Assembly (NCBI GenBank): GCA_046498285.1
Contig: JAWOBA010000205.1
Coordinates: 1 to 9,291, forward strand
Origin: B33-G16 sp046498285
GTDB lineage: Bacteria; Desulfobacterota; DSM-4660; Desulfatiglandales; B25-G16
Direction of reading: 5' to 3'
DNA length: 9,291 nucleotides
Shown here: positions 1 through 8,340 of the stretch, piece by piece
How positions within the stretch are numbered: the first letter of the stretch is position 1
How the letters are laid out: the number at the start of each line of letters is the position of its first letter
Position numbers and translations under genes: made by a program
Notes under the pieces: generated by a model
Database searches by the model: none
What the model was told of the DNA's origin: nothing
The model's input: only the letters and a program-made list of their open reading frames with translations

Positions 1-223
1 GCATAAAATCATAGATCAATTTGTCGGGGGAAGAAGGCTTCCATGGAAGAAATCTGGGAGGATATCCTGGATCTGCCCTGGTAGATTAAATCGATATTAT
101 TTAGACTATAGCAAGGGGAGTTGGAAAGGGTGTCAAGGGGAGGCAGGAATATCTTGAAAACGATGGAGTTTCTTATGTGTTGCTTCCTGTTTGGCTACCG
201 AAAAATAAAGTCTTCGTTGATCT
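1..223. other. Non-coding or unrecognised stretch downstream of nadE
   Basis: No convincing gene is visible on either strand. Short open stretches exist on the plus strand, such as the frame ending at TAG 81-83 and the frame open from 105 into nadE. They lack a plausible start with a ribosome binding site and resemble no family I know. Two perfect palindromes are present: a 12-mer at 38-49 (CTTCCATGGAAG) and a 10-mer at 59-68 (AGGATATCCT). A looser inverted repeat (AATCT 51-55 / AGATT 83-87) surrounds the second. No hairpin followed by a T-run is seen after nadE, so the end of its transcript is not identified. Confidence 0.5.
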
Positions 224-1864
224 CTATGGAGAACCGTACCGCTGGGCAATAGGAAATCTTCGTCCGTATCCGAAGGACTTGGTAGTCACCTTTAGTCCGG
301 GTGGTGATTGCTGCCTTTTGTATTCATTTTGATCAACCCGTCGAATGATATCGTTGACTGTTGTTGATTCATACCCCATCCCTGCAATCTCTACCGGCGA
401 CTTATTATCCTCGATATAAGCCTTCAGGATAACATCCAAAATCTCATACGGGGGCAGATCATCCTGATCCAACTGATCAGGCTTCAGCTCTGCCGAGGGT
501 GGTTTTTGAATAATGCGTGTGGGAATTAGCTCTTTATCTTTGTTTATGTGACGTGCAATTTCATAGACCATAGTTTTGGGTACATCTGAAATAACAGAAA
601 GGCCGCCGTTCATATCCCCGTACAGGGTGCAATAGCCTATTGCCAACTCCGATTTGTTGCCCGTTGCCAGGAGGAGATGACCCAGCTTGTTGCTGATTGC
701 CATGAGGATTGTTCCCCTAATCCTCGCCTGGAGGTTTTGGCCAGTGACTTCAGTTTCCACATCCTTAAACAAGGGCGACAGGTCTTTAAGGAACATTCCA
801 AATTCCCCACTAATAGGTATGGTAATAAGTTCAATCCCTAGATTGTCCACGAGTCTTTTCGTATCTTCGAAATTGTCCTTATTGGTGTAGTGAGAGGGCA
901 TGAATACAGCCAAGACATTGTTCCCCCCTAGGGCATGTACGGCAATATAAGCAGTAAGCGCTGAGTCAATGCCTCCGCTTAACCCCACGATAGCCTTGGA
1001 AAATCCGCATTTGTGAATATAGTCCCTGGTACCCATGATGAGGGCGTTGGTGATAGATTCGGTTTTCGATTGGGAAATTGGGTGAATCTCACCCTCCTGA
1101 CCGGTGGTGTCATAGAGCACCATATCTTCTTCGAAATCACAGGCCCGCGCCATGAGCTCACCCTTGGCGTTGTAGGCAAGGCTGATGCCGTCGAACAGAA
1201 CACTGTCATTGCCGCCAACCTGGTTCACATACACGAGTGGCACCCCATATTTTTTTACCATTTGGAGAAACATATCCTGCTTAAGCTCTCGTTTTCCCAC
1301 ATAATAAGGGGATGCGGCCACATTTATGATGAGTGTTGCCCCTTCATTGACCATGCGTTCCACCGGGTCGATCCGATAACGTGGCTTCATAAAGAATTCT
1401 CTGTCATTCCAGATATCCTCGCACACGGTGAGCCCGATACGGTGATTTTTATAGGGGTATGGAGTGCATTCTGATCCAGGCTCAAAGTATCTGGTCTCAT
1501 CAAATACATCATAGGTGGGAAGAAGCCTCTTGTATGTCGTATACAGAATTTTCCCTTCCTCAAAGAGCACCACAGCATTGTAGAGTGGGTTTCCCTCTTT
1601 CCGGGGGTTTCTACCCACATAACCGCATATCACGCCGATTCCCTCTATGGATGTTATGAGATCTTGGAGATAGCTAAGGTTTGTCTCCACAAAATCTTCC
1701 TTTTCCAAGAGGTCCCGCGGCGGGTATCCCGAGATAGCAAGCTCGGAGAATACCACTAAATCACAGGATTGATCTTTAGCCTGTTCAGCAGCAGCTTTAA
1801 TCTTTTCCGTGTTGTGGATAAAATCCCCGATGATCGGATTAACTTGTGATAAGGCTATTTTCAT
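224..1864 (-). CDS. nadE: Glutamine-dependent NAD+ synthetase
   Basis: This cytoplasmic enzyme makes NAD+ from deamido-NAD+ (nicotinate adenine dinucleotide), ATP and glutamine, the last step of NAD biosynthesis. The N-terminal nitrilase-like glutaminase domain (about residues 1-260) shows the expected triad: Glu41 in FSELAISGYPPRD, Lys112 in YKRLLPTYDVFDE and Cys148 in GLTVCEDIW. The C-terminal synthetase domain (about 270-546) has the pyrophosphatase loop SGGIDS (296-301), the TGNKSE motif (401-406) and the conserved tail KRQQSPPGLKV...GRRFPI. The 546 residues fit the two-domain bacterial form. The ATG start gives the canonical MKIALSQ beginning. It lies 11 bp after the purF-like stop with only a weak Shine-Dalgarno (GAAG, around the upstream stop), which suggests translational coupling. 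It is the last gene of the carB cluster. Because ammonia comes from its own glutaminase, no separate partner is needed. Confidence 0.97.
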   Translation of the reverse strand: MKIALSQVNPIIGDFIHNTEKIKAAAEQAKDQSCDLVVFSELAISGYPPRDLLEKEDFVETNLSYLQDLITSIEGIGVICGYVGRNPRKEGNPLYNAVVLFEEGKILYTTYKRLLPTYDVFDETRYFEPGSECTPYPYKNHRIGLTVCEDIWNDREFFMKPRYRIDPVERMVNEGATLIINVAASPYYVGKRELKQDMFLQMVKKYGVPLVYVNQVGGNDSVLFDGISLAYNAKGELMARACDFEEDMVLYDTTGQEGEIHPISQSKTESITNALIMGTRDYIHKCGFSKAIVGLSGGIDSALTAYIAVHALGGNNVLAVFMPSHYTNKDNFEDTKRLVDNLGIELITIPISGEFGMFLKDLSPLFKDVETEVTGQNLQARIRGTILMAISNKLGHLLLATGNKSELAIGYCTLYGDMNGGLSVISDVPKTMVYEIARHINKDKELIPTRIIQKPPSAELKPDQLDQDDLPPYEILDVILKAYIEDNKSPVEIAGMGYESTTVNDIIRRVDQNEYKRQQSPPGLKVTTKSFGYGRRFPIAQRYGSP

Positions 1865-1875
1865 ATGTCATACTT

Positions 1876-3255
1876 CTATATAGTGATTGGCCAATCTCCA
1901 TTCCAGCACTTAAGGCATAAATCCTTTTTAGGTATCTGCAATGCCGCAACAAAGTCATCTAAGCTATTGTACTTTACAGAATCGGCGCCAGTCTCTTCAG
2001 AAACCCATGCTTCCAAGGCCTTCAGTTCATCCATTGTGGTAATATTTCCTTCTGGAAGGTATTGCCTGGCTAAAAGTTCTTCATAGGTCCTTGTTGAGAT
2101 ACCAAAATTACATGGATACATTAATGGAGGACAGGCTATACGCACATGCACTTCTTTAGCCCCTGCATTTCTCAAATCCCTCACCTTGTTTCTGATCTGA
2201 GTACCCCTGACGATCGAGTCGTCACACAGGACAATTCGTTTATTCTTAATTGCATATTCAAGGACAGAGAGCTTTTTCTTTGCCATCCTGTCCCGATCTT
2301 CCTGCGTTAATTGGGTATAGCTTCGATCAGCATATCTATTATAGAGAAAGACCTCCTGGTAAGGCAATTCAGATACCATATGATATCCCAGGGCATGTCC
2401 GATACCTGACATAGGTACCGGTGCAACAAGGTCAGCCTGAATGCCGCCTTCCTTAATGTCCCTTTCTGCAAGGCTCTTTCCGAGGTTATTTCTCGCCTCC
2501 TGAACATAGAGTCCGTCAATCTTACTGTCCATACTTGCTGTGTATGCCCATTCAAAGGCACAATGGGCTCTCCTCGGACTTTTTAATTTTTGTCTGGTCT
2601 CAAATCCCTCTTTATTGATAAATACAATTTCCCCTGGTTGCACGTCTCTTGTACAATTGAAACCAGAGCTCTTGACAGCTCTTGACTCGGAGCTCACCAT
2701 AAAGGCATTCGATCCTTCTCCCAGCATGAGAGGTCTAAATCCATAGATATCTCTGGCTGCATATATTCCATCTTGGGTTAAAACAACAAGGGAATAGGCA
2801 CCTTTTATCTTTTCAGCCAGCATAGAGATCCCTGTAACTACATTTTTTTCTTGCATGATGAGCTTGGAGATGATCTCAATACCTAAGCCATGATAAAAAG
2901 CCTCTCCCCTGTCCTTCATCTCATCTAAAAGCATCTCACTGTTAATAATGTTACCGCTAAAGGCAACCGCTATCTCCCCAACAGCACCTTGCCATACCAT
3001 GGGTTGCCTTTCTTTAAGGCTTATATGCCCAATGCCCACATTGCCTTTAAGGGTCTCCAATTCATTAGAGGTGAAGGTATTCCCAACCTGACCATAATGA
3101 GTTATCTGGTATATTCTTTTTCCATTAGAGGTGGCAATACCACAAAACTGCTGGCCCCTATGTTGCAAAAAGTCAAGGCTCCTATAGATATCTTCAACAC
3201 AGTCTGTATCTTTAACAATGCCAAAAACACCGCAATTATCACCTGTTGATTTCAC
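1876..3255 (-). CDS. PurF-type amidophosphoribosyltransferase with an atypical glutaminase domain
   Basis: Classical PurF makes 5-phosphoribosylamine from PRPP and glutamine, the first committed purine step. Here a 7-residue propeptide precedes Cys8 (CGVFGI), the expected N-terminal nucleophile after processing, and HRGQ (32-35) is kept. The phosphoribosyltransferase half is well conserved: PVPMSGI (280-285), NRYADRS (306-312), and the PRPP loop VLCDDSIVRGT with Asp345/Asp346. Cys232, Cys382, Cys447 and Cys450 match the [4Fe-4S] ligands of the Bacillus-type enzyme. The glutamine pocket is odd: the usual GHxRYST is GHISLKE (76-82), HNGN is FSGN (99-102), and the SDSE-type motif reads GLGIE (123-127). 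The usual FARPDS also reads TASMDS. It may be the cell's PurF, a divergent paralogue, or an enzyme using ammonia from elsewhere, so I give no gene symbol. The start is GTG, with AGGGAG inside the last carB codons and a 3 bp gap, so translation is probably coupled to carB. Confidence 0.85.
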   Translation of the reverse strand: MKSTGDNCGVFGIVKDTDCVEDIYRSLDFLQHRGQQFCGIATSNGKRIYQITHYGQVGNTFTSNELETLKGNVGIGHISLKERQPMVWQGAVGEIAVAFSGNIINSEMLLDEMKDRGEAFYHGLGIEIISKLIMQEKNVVTGISMLAEKIKGAYSLVVLTQDGIYAARDIYGFRPLMLGEGSNAFMVSSESRAVKSSGFNCTRDVQPGEIVFINKEGFETRQKLKSPRRAHCAFEWAYTASMDSKIDGLYVQEARNNLGKSLAERDIKEGGIQADLVAPVPMSGIGHALGYHMVSELPYQEVFLYNRYADRSYTQLTQEDRDRMAKKKLSVLEYAIKNKRIVLCDDSIVRGTQIRNKVRDLRNAGAKEVHVRIACPPLMYPCNFGISTRTYEELLARQYLPEGNITTMDELKALEAWVSEETGADSVKYNSLDDFVAALQIPKKDLCLKCWNGDWPITI

Positions 3256-3258
3256 TGC

Positions 3259-6200
3259 TTACTCCCTTCTTTGGTTTGCTAAAGCTAAATTAATATCCTT
3301 ATGGTAGCTTTGAAGTGATTTGACAAGCCCGTGATCACTTTGAAATGCCTCAATGCCTTTGACAGCAGCCATAGCTGCCGCAAGGGTAGTAATATAAGGA
3401 ACATTGTATTTTATGGAGGATTTTCGAATATATGAGTCGTCATACTTACTCAATTTACCGCTTGGCGTATTTATAACTAATTGAATCTCCCCGTTTTTTA
3501 TGGCATCTGTTATGTTTGGTCTTCCCTCATATAACTTAAGGATATGTTCTGATTCAACCCCATGTTCTGCCATGAATTTATGAGTTCCTTCAGTAGCCTT
3601 GATCGTAAAGCCAAGCATTTTGAATCGCCTGCCAATTTCTGGAATGGTAGATCTATCTTTTTTTGAAACAGTAATGAGAACAGTACCTTCAGTAGGAAGA
3701 CGTTGTTGCGCAGCCTCCTCAGTCTTAAAAAATGCCGGACCAGGGCTTTTTGCAAGCCCCAACACCTCTCCCGTAGAACGCATTTCAGGGCCTAAAAGAG
3801 GGTCAACCTCAGGAAACATATTAAAGGGGAAGATAGCTTCCTTTACCCCAAAATGAGGAATTAACCTTTTTTTGAGTTTAAAATCGGCAATCTTCTTGCC
3901 AAGCATGATTTCAGTGGCGAGCCGGGCCATAGAGACATTGCAGACTTTAGAGACTAGCGGCACGGTTCTGGATGCGCGCGGGTTTGCCTCAAGGATATAA
4001 ACGGTATCGCGAGCAATAGCATATTGTATGTTTAGAAGACCAACTACATTGAGCTCTACTGCTATCTTTTTGGTATACTCATTGATGGTGTCAATATGTT
4101 GAGATGGGATGCTAACCGGTGGAATTATGCAGGCAGAGTCACCTGAATGGACACCGGCAAGCTCTATATGCTCCATAATAGAGGGCACAAATGCACAGGT
4201 GCCATCGGCCAAAGCATCGGCCTCCGCTTCAATTGCATTCTCTAGAAATTTGTCTATTAAAATCGGCCTTTCAGGTGTAACACAAACAGCAGCTGTCACA
4301 TAATGCCTAAGCATCTCCTCATCATAAATCACTTCCATACCCCTTCCCCCAAGCACATAGGATGGTCTGACCATGAGCGGGTATCCTATACTTTTAGCGA
4401 TGCTTAGTGCCTCTTCAAGTGTGCTGGCCATTCCGGACTCTGGTTCAGGAATTCCAAGCTTGGACATCATCTTACGAAAACGATCCCTATCTTCAGCCAA
4501 GTCAATGTTCTCCGGTGATGTTCCTATTATTTTGACACCAGCCTCTGCCAGTTCATTGGCAATATTAAGGGGTGTCTGCCCCCCAAACTGCACTATTACT
4601 CCCTCTGGCCTTTCCTTGTCGTATATACTCAATACATCCTCAACTGTGAGGGGTTCGAAATAAAGTCGATCAGATGTATCATAGTCGGTTGAGACTGTTT
4701 CAGGATTACAATTAACCATGATAGATTTGAAACCCAGATCACGTAAGGCAAAGGCTGCATGGACACATGTGTAATCGAATTCTATCCCTTGTCCGATACG
4801 GTTAGGGCCACCACCTAAGATCATGATCTTACGACCGGCTTTTTTTTCGACCTTGTCCGGTGCATTGTATGTAGAAAAATAGTACGCTGCATCTTCAACA
4901 CCGCTCACAGGCACAGGTTCCCATCCCTCGACTATACCAAGAGATATTCGCTGACTCCTGATGTCTTTTTCTGGTATTCTGAGAATATTCGATAGATATC
5001 GATCTGCAAACCCGTCTTTCTTGGCCTGAATAAGCAGATCATCAGGAAGCCCCTTTTCTTTGAAGGTGATAATTGTTTCTTCCAATTCAACGAGCTCTTT
5101 CATCTGTTCGATAAACCAGGGCTTAATATAGGTTTTGTTATAGAGCTCATGTATAGAAGCCCCCTTTCTCAAGGCCTCATACATAATGAATTGTCGTTCG
5201 CTCGATGGTTCAGCTAACAACTCAATCAACTCTTCAAGAGATTTTTCATGAAAATCCTTTACAAAGCCAAGTCCATAACGATCATTCTCAAGGGAACGGA
5301 TCGATTTTTGAAAGGCCTCTTTATATGTTTTTCCAATGCTCATTACCTCACCTACGGCCTTCATCTGTGTACCAAGCTTGTCTTCGGCACCCACGAATTT
5401 CTCAAAAGCCCACCTAGCAAACTTTACTACAACATATTCTCCAGAAGGTGTATATTTATCCAGGGTTCCTTCCCGCCAATAAGGAATCTCATCTAAGGTT
5501 ATGCCAGCTGCTAGGAGCGTAGAGATTCTGGCAATAGGAAAGCCTGTGGCCTTAGATGCAAGGGCTGAAGATCGGGATGTCCGTGGATTAATCTCAATGA
5601 CAACAACACGATCTGAGTTCGGATCATGGGCAAACTGGATATTTGTACCACCTATCACCTGAATTGCCTCTACAATCTTGTATGAATAATGCTGCATTCT
5701 CCTCTGCAATTTGGAGTCTATCGTAAGCATGGGCGCTGTACAGCAAGAGTCACCGGTATGGACTCCCATTGCATCAATATTTTCTATAAAACATACGGTG
5801 ATCATTTGGTTCTTTTTATCTCTCACCACCTCGAGTTCCAGCTCCTCCCAACCGAGCACCGATTCCTCCACCAGAATCTGACCGATAAGGCTGGCAGACA
5901 GTCCTCTGCTTGCCACTGTTCTAAGCTCTTCAACGTTATACACCAATCCACCACCCGTACCTCCCATGGTATAGGCAGGCCTGATGACCACTGGGTAGCC
6001 AAGCTCCTGAGCAATTTTTTCCGCGTCTTCAACGCTAAAGGCTGGTGCACTTTTCGGCATCTCTATCCCCAGCCTGTCCATCGTGGCCTTAAACTCAATG
6101 CGGTCTTCACCCCGCTCGATTGCATCTATTGCTACGCCAATGATTTTCACATTATATTTTTCAAGAATTCCTTTTCTAGAAAGCTCTGATGAAAGATTAA

Positions 6201-6486
6201 GCCCTGACTGTCCCCCGAGATTTGGCAAAAGAGCATCTGGCCGCTCAAAGGCAATAATCTTCTCCATGGTATCTACATTAAGTGGCTCAATATACGTAAT
6301 ATCGGCCATATCTGGATCAGTCATAATGGTTGCCGGGTTAGAATTGACTAAAACGATCTCATACCCAAGGGAGCGAAGAGCCTTACAGGCCTGTGTGCCA
6401 GAATAATCGAATTCACAGGCCTGGCCAATAATAATAGGCCCAGATCCGATAATCATAATCTTATGTATATCGGTACGCTTAGGCAT
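3259..6486 (-). CDS. carB: Carbamoyl-phosphate synthase large subunit
   Basis: CarB joins bicarbonate, ammonia and two ATP into carbamoyl phosphate for pyrimidine and arginine synthesis. The ammonia normally comes by tunnel from the glutaminase subunit CarA, which is not in this window. At 1075 residues it is full length. The two homologous synthetase halves are plain: the carboxyphosphate half (about 1-400) begins with IMIIGSGPIIIGQACEFDYSG, and the carbamoyl-phosphate half (about 550-930) begins with IMILGGGPNRIGQGIEFDY. Each has the ATP-grasp glycine loop (GGTGGG 175-180; GGRGME 713-718) and a late metal-binding segment (IEINPRTSR 297-305; LEANPRASR 832-840). The region at about 400-550 is the oligomerisation domain. 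The C-terminal methylglyoxal-synthase-like domain (about 931-1075) keeps TEGT (965-968) and NT (1006-1007), where UMP/IMP binds in the E. coli enzyme, so nucleotide feedback is likely. The ATG start has GAGG 5 nt upstream. It is the first gene of the cluster, with its own promoter. Confidence 0.98.
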   Translation of the reverse strand: MPKRTDIHKIMIIGSGPIIIGQACEFDYSGTQACKALRSLGYEIVLVNSNPATIMTDPDMADITYIEPLNVDTMEKIIAFERPDALLPNLGGQSGLNLSSELSRKGILEKYNVKIIGVAIDAIERGEDRIEFKATMDRLGIEMPKSAPAFSVEDAEKIAQELGYPVVIRPAYTMGGTGGGLVYNVEELRTVASRGLSASLIGQILVEESVLGWEELELEVVRDKKNQMITVCFIENIDAMGVHTGDSCCTAPMLTIDSKLQRRMQHYSYKIVEAIQVIGGTNIQFAHDPNSDRVVVIEINPRTSRSSALASKATGFPIARISTLLAAGITLDEIPYWREGTLDKYTPSGEYVVVKFARWAFEKFVGAEDKLGTQMKAVGEVMSIGKTYKEAFQKSIRSLENDRYGLGFVKDFHEKSLEELIELLAEPSSERQFIMYEALRKGASIHELYNKTYIKPWFIEQMKELVELEETIITFKEKGLPDDLLIQAKKDGFADRYLSNILRIPEKDIRSQRISLGIVEGWEPVPVSGVEDAAYYFSTYNAPDKVEKKAGRKIMILGGGPNRIGQGIEFDYTCVHAAFALRDLGFKSIMVNCNPETVSTDYDTSDRLYFEPLTVEDVLSIYDKERPEGVIVQFGGQTPLNIANELAEAGVKIIGTSPENIDLAEDRDRFRKMMSKLGIPEPESGMASTLEEALSIAKSIGYPLMVRPSYVLGGRGMEVIYDEEMLRHYVTAAVCVTPERPILIDKFLENAIEAEADALADGTCAFVPSIMEHIELAGVHSGDSACIIPPVSIPSQHIDTINEYTKKIAVELNVVGLLNIQYAIARDTVYILEANPRASRTVPLVSKVCNVSMARLATEIMLGKKIADFKLKKRLIPHFGVKEAIFPFNMFPEVDPLLGPEMRSTGEVLGLAKSPGPAFFKTEEAAQQRLPTEGTVLITVSKKDRSTIPEIGRRFKMLGFTIKATEGTHKFMAEHGVESEHILKLYEGRPNITDAIKNGEIQLVINTPSGKLSKYDDSYIRKSSIKYNVPYITTLAAAMAAVKGIEAFQSDHGLVKSLQSYHKDINLALANQRRE

Positions 6487-6622
6487 TGCTCCCTCTCTTA
6501 TTTTTATCGCCGCCCTTTAGTGCCACACCAGGGGGTGTGTTAATGGATGCGGCTCATGAATTATTTCCTTTTTTAAGCCCCGCCCGGAAAGACAGGGTTG
6601 TTGGCTTCCCATGCTCAACTCT
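6487..6622 (-). promoter_or_regulatory. Structured 5' leader of the carB transcript
   Basis: This is the predicted untranslated leader between the sigma-70 promoter and carB, about 136 nt. Three inverted repeats are visible. The first is AAGCC/GGCTT (6575-6579 with 6603-6607), with an inner CCC/GGG (6583-6585 with 6595-6597). The second is an outer GCCGC/GCGGC (6509-6513 with 6549-6553). The third is CACACC/GGTGTG (6524-6529 with 6534-6539, 4-base loop), nested inside the second. None is followed by a U-run, so an intrinsic attenuator is not evident and translational control would be the simpler idea. A 31-codon ATG frame (6612 to 6517) with four His in its last 13 residues also lies here, but it lacks a good ribosome binding site. 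It matches no riboswitch class I can recognise. Confidence 0.4.
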
Positions 6623-6628
6623 TGGCAA

Positions 6629-6658
6629 ATTATATCGCTTTGGAAAGTAGTATGACAA
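6629..6658 (-). promoter_or_regulatory. Sigma-70-type promoter for carB, purF-like gene and nadE
   Basis: On the minus strand the -35 box is TTGTCA (6653-6658, five of six to consensus) and the -10 box is TATAAT (6629-6634, perfect). The spacer is 18 bp. Transcription would start near 6622. It is the strongest promoter-like sequence noticed in the window and sits at the expected place between DUF1846 and carB. Confidence 0.75.
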
Positions 6659-6702
6659 CAAAAATATATCAAGTAGTTTCCTTATAGGCTGAGGCTTTCT
6701 TA

Positions 6703-6738
6703 TAAATACACACACATGAGCTTCGTTTTGTGTATTCA
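6703..6738 (-). repeat. Inverted repeat overlapping the DUF1846 stop codon
   Basis: The arms at 6729-6738 and 6703-6712 pair over 10 bp with one G-U wobble, around a 16 nt loop. The left arm includes the TGA stop. The stem is AU-rich and is not followed by a T-run in the direction of transcription, so it is a poor intrinsic terminator. It may stabilise the 3' end of the message or pair by chance. Confidence 0.35.
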
Positions 6739-8256
6739 GGGGATGAATAGATTTTTAGTGGGAAAATTTGGATCGCTTGTCAGGTTAACGCCCAAGCGTC
6801 TTAAACCAGCTTCATCTCCGGGTGTGGGAATATGTGTTATGTGAACCTCACAGCCCTGAAGTTCTTTTAATTTCTCAATGGCTAATTGAGCAGCGGAATT
6901 TGTCGTAGCACTGATACCAAGGGCAATCAAGGTTTCATTCAAATCCAGGCTAACCGTTTTCTCATTCAGGATTTCGGTCTTGAGATTTTTCACTGAATCC
7001 GTTATATGGGGAGGCAGCAATTTTATTTTATTGGGAATACCAGCCAAATGCTTTGTGGCATGCAAAATAAGACTCGACGCTGCATGCATGAGAGGAGAGT
7101 TATTACCAGTAACTATGGTGCCATCCTTTAATGCAATGGCTGCCCCGCAATATATGCCTTCATTACCTTTATTTTCCTTTTGTGCTGCTTTGGCGGCATG
7201 GCGTGCTGGTTCAACAACACTTCTATGTTCTGGTTTAAAATTAAAATCCCGGATAAAGAGTGCTACCCTCTGGACAGTCTCCTTGTCTGTAAACCCCATA
7301 GCATATTCACATTGGTATCGAAAATACCGCCTGATAATTTCCTGCTTGGCTGCTGTACTTGTGAGCCCATCATCAGTTATAGCAAAACCCGCTCGATTTA
7401 CTCCCATATCTGTTGGAGATTTATAAAATGATTCGCCGCCGGTTATCTTTTCTAATATTCTTTTTAGAACAGGGAAAATTTCGACATCACGGTTATAGTT
7501 TACGGCTACCAGGTTGTATGATTCTAAATGGAAAGGATCAATAAGGTTAAAATCTTTGATATCAGCAGTGGCTGCCTCATACGCTACATTAACAGGATTT
7601 TTGAGAGGTAGGTTCCATATAGGAAAGGTTTCAAATTTAGCATATCCTGATTTAACCCCTTTCCTATAGTCATGATATAATTGGGAAAGGCATGTGGCTA
7701 ACTTCCCACTTCCTGGGCCTGGACCTGTAACAATGACCAGAGGGTTTTCTGTTTCAATATATTCATTTGCGCCATAACCTTCGTCACTGACTATTAGATC
7801 GACATCAGTCGGATATCCTTTTGTATACCGATGGGTATAAACCCTTATCCCTCGCCTTTCCAATTTATTTTTAAACAATGTGGCGGCTGGTTGATTATCA
7901 AAACGGCTTATAATCACACCCAGTATATCGATCCCCCACCTTCTTAAATCGTCTATAAGTTTGAGGGCATCGGAATCATAGGTAATGCCAAAATCTGCCC
8001 GTATTTTTTTTCGTTCAATATCGCCAGCATAAATACAAAGCAGAATGTCTGCCTTATCTTTTAATTGCTGTAATAATTTTATTTTTGCATTCGGATCATA
8101 ACCAGGTAAAACTCTTGAGGCATGATAATCATAGAGAAGTTTACCCCCAAATTCGAGATAAAGTTTGTCGTTAAATCTCTTAACTCTTTCGAGGATTGCT
8201 GCAGTCTGCTCTCTAATGTATCGATCATTGTCAAAACCTATTGTTTCTTCTTCCAC
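6736..8256 (-). CDS. DUF1846 (UPF0371) family protein
   Basis: The whole 506-residue chain reads as a DUF1846 protein, a soluble family of about 490-510 residues whose biochemical role I do not know to be settled. Recognisable stretches are IGFDNDRYIREQ (6-17), LYLEFGGKLLYDYHASRVLPGYDPNAK (32-58), DILGVIISRF (110-119) and VIVTGPGPGSGK (174-185), plus PTDMGVNRAGFAITDD (281-296). The glycine-rich stretch at 178-185 resembles a phosphate-binding loop, but its spacing does not match a classical Walker A motif. No signal peptide or membrane segment is seen. The start is GTG, with GAGGA 4 nt upstream. It is transcribed in the same direction as carB but separated by 249 bp containing a strong promoter, so it is probably not in the same operon. 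A terminator at 8341-8373 isolates it from the genes upstream, yet no clear promoter was identified in 8257-8340. Confidence 0.9.
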   Translation of the reverse strand: MEEETIGFDNDRYIREQTAAILERVKRFNDKLYLEFGGKLLYDYHASRVLPGYDPNAKIKLLQQLKDKADILLCIYAGDIERKKIRADFGITYDSDALKLIDDLRRWGIDILGVIISRFDNQPAATLFKNKLERRGIRVYTHRYTKGYPTDVDLIVSDEGYGANEYIETENPLVIVTGPGPGSGKLATCLSQLYHDYRKGVKSGYAKFETFPIWNLPLKNPVNVAYEAATADIKDFNLIDPFHLESYNLVAVNYNRDVEIFPVLKRILEKITGGESFYKSPTDMGVNRAGFAITDDGLTSTAAKQEIIRRYFRYQCEYAMGFTDKETVQRVALFIRDFNFKPEHRSVVEPARHAAKAAQKENKGNEGIYCGAAIALKDGTIVTGNNSPLMHAASSLILHATKHLAGIPNKIKLLPPHITDSVKNLKTEILNEKTVSLDLNETLIALGISATTNSAAQLAIEKLKELQGCEVHITHIPTPGDEAGLRRLGVNLTSDPNFPTKNLFIP

Positions 8257-8340
8257 GTATTCCTCGTCTATTGATTATGTTCCCTGAGTTTCCTTATCCC
8301 GATATCTATTCATATCATTTTATTAAGCCTATATGCCATT

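Noticed and set aside
105..136. Minus-strand promoter-like pair: TTGACA (131-136) and TGCTATAGT (extended -10, TATAGT at 105-110)
   Set aside because: The spacer is 20 bp and no reading frame follows before the window edge. It could serve a gene beyond position 1 but cannot be supported here.
105..333. Plus-strand open frame running into the nadE 3' end
   Set aside because: It has no start codon with a ribosome binding site, and its second half is antisense to the conserved NadE C-terminus. Best explained as a shadow frame.
1013..1474. Long plus-strand frame (153 codons) inside nadE
   Set aside because: It is entirely antisense to conserved nadE coding sequence containing catalytic motifs, and its translation resembles no family.
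5689..6189. Plus-strand 166-codon frame inside carB
   Set aside because: It is antisense to the conserved first ATP-grasp half of CarB and is a typical shadow of a long, constrained gene.
6575..6607. AAGCC/GGCTT hairpin as a terminator for DUF1846 or an attenuator for carB
   Set aside because: In the direction of transcription it is followed by A residues, not T, so intrinsic termination is not expected.
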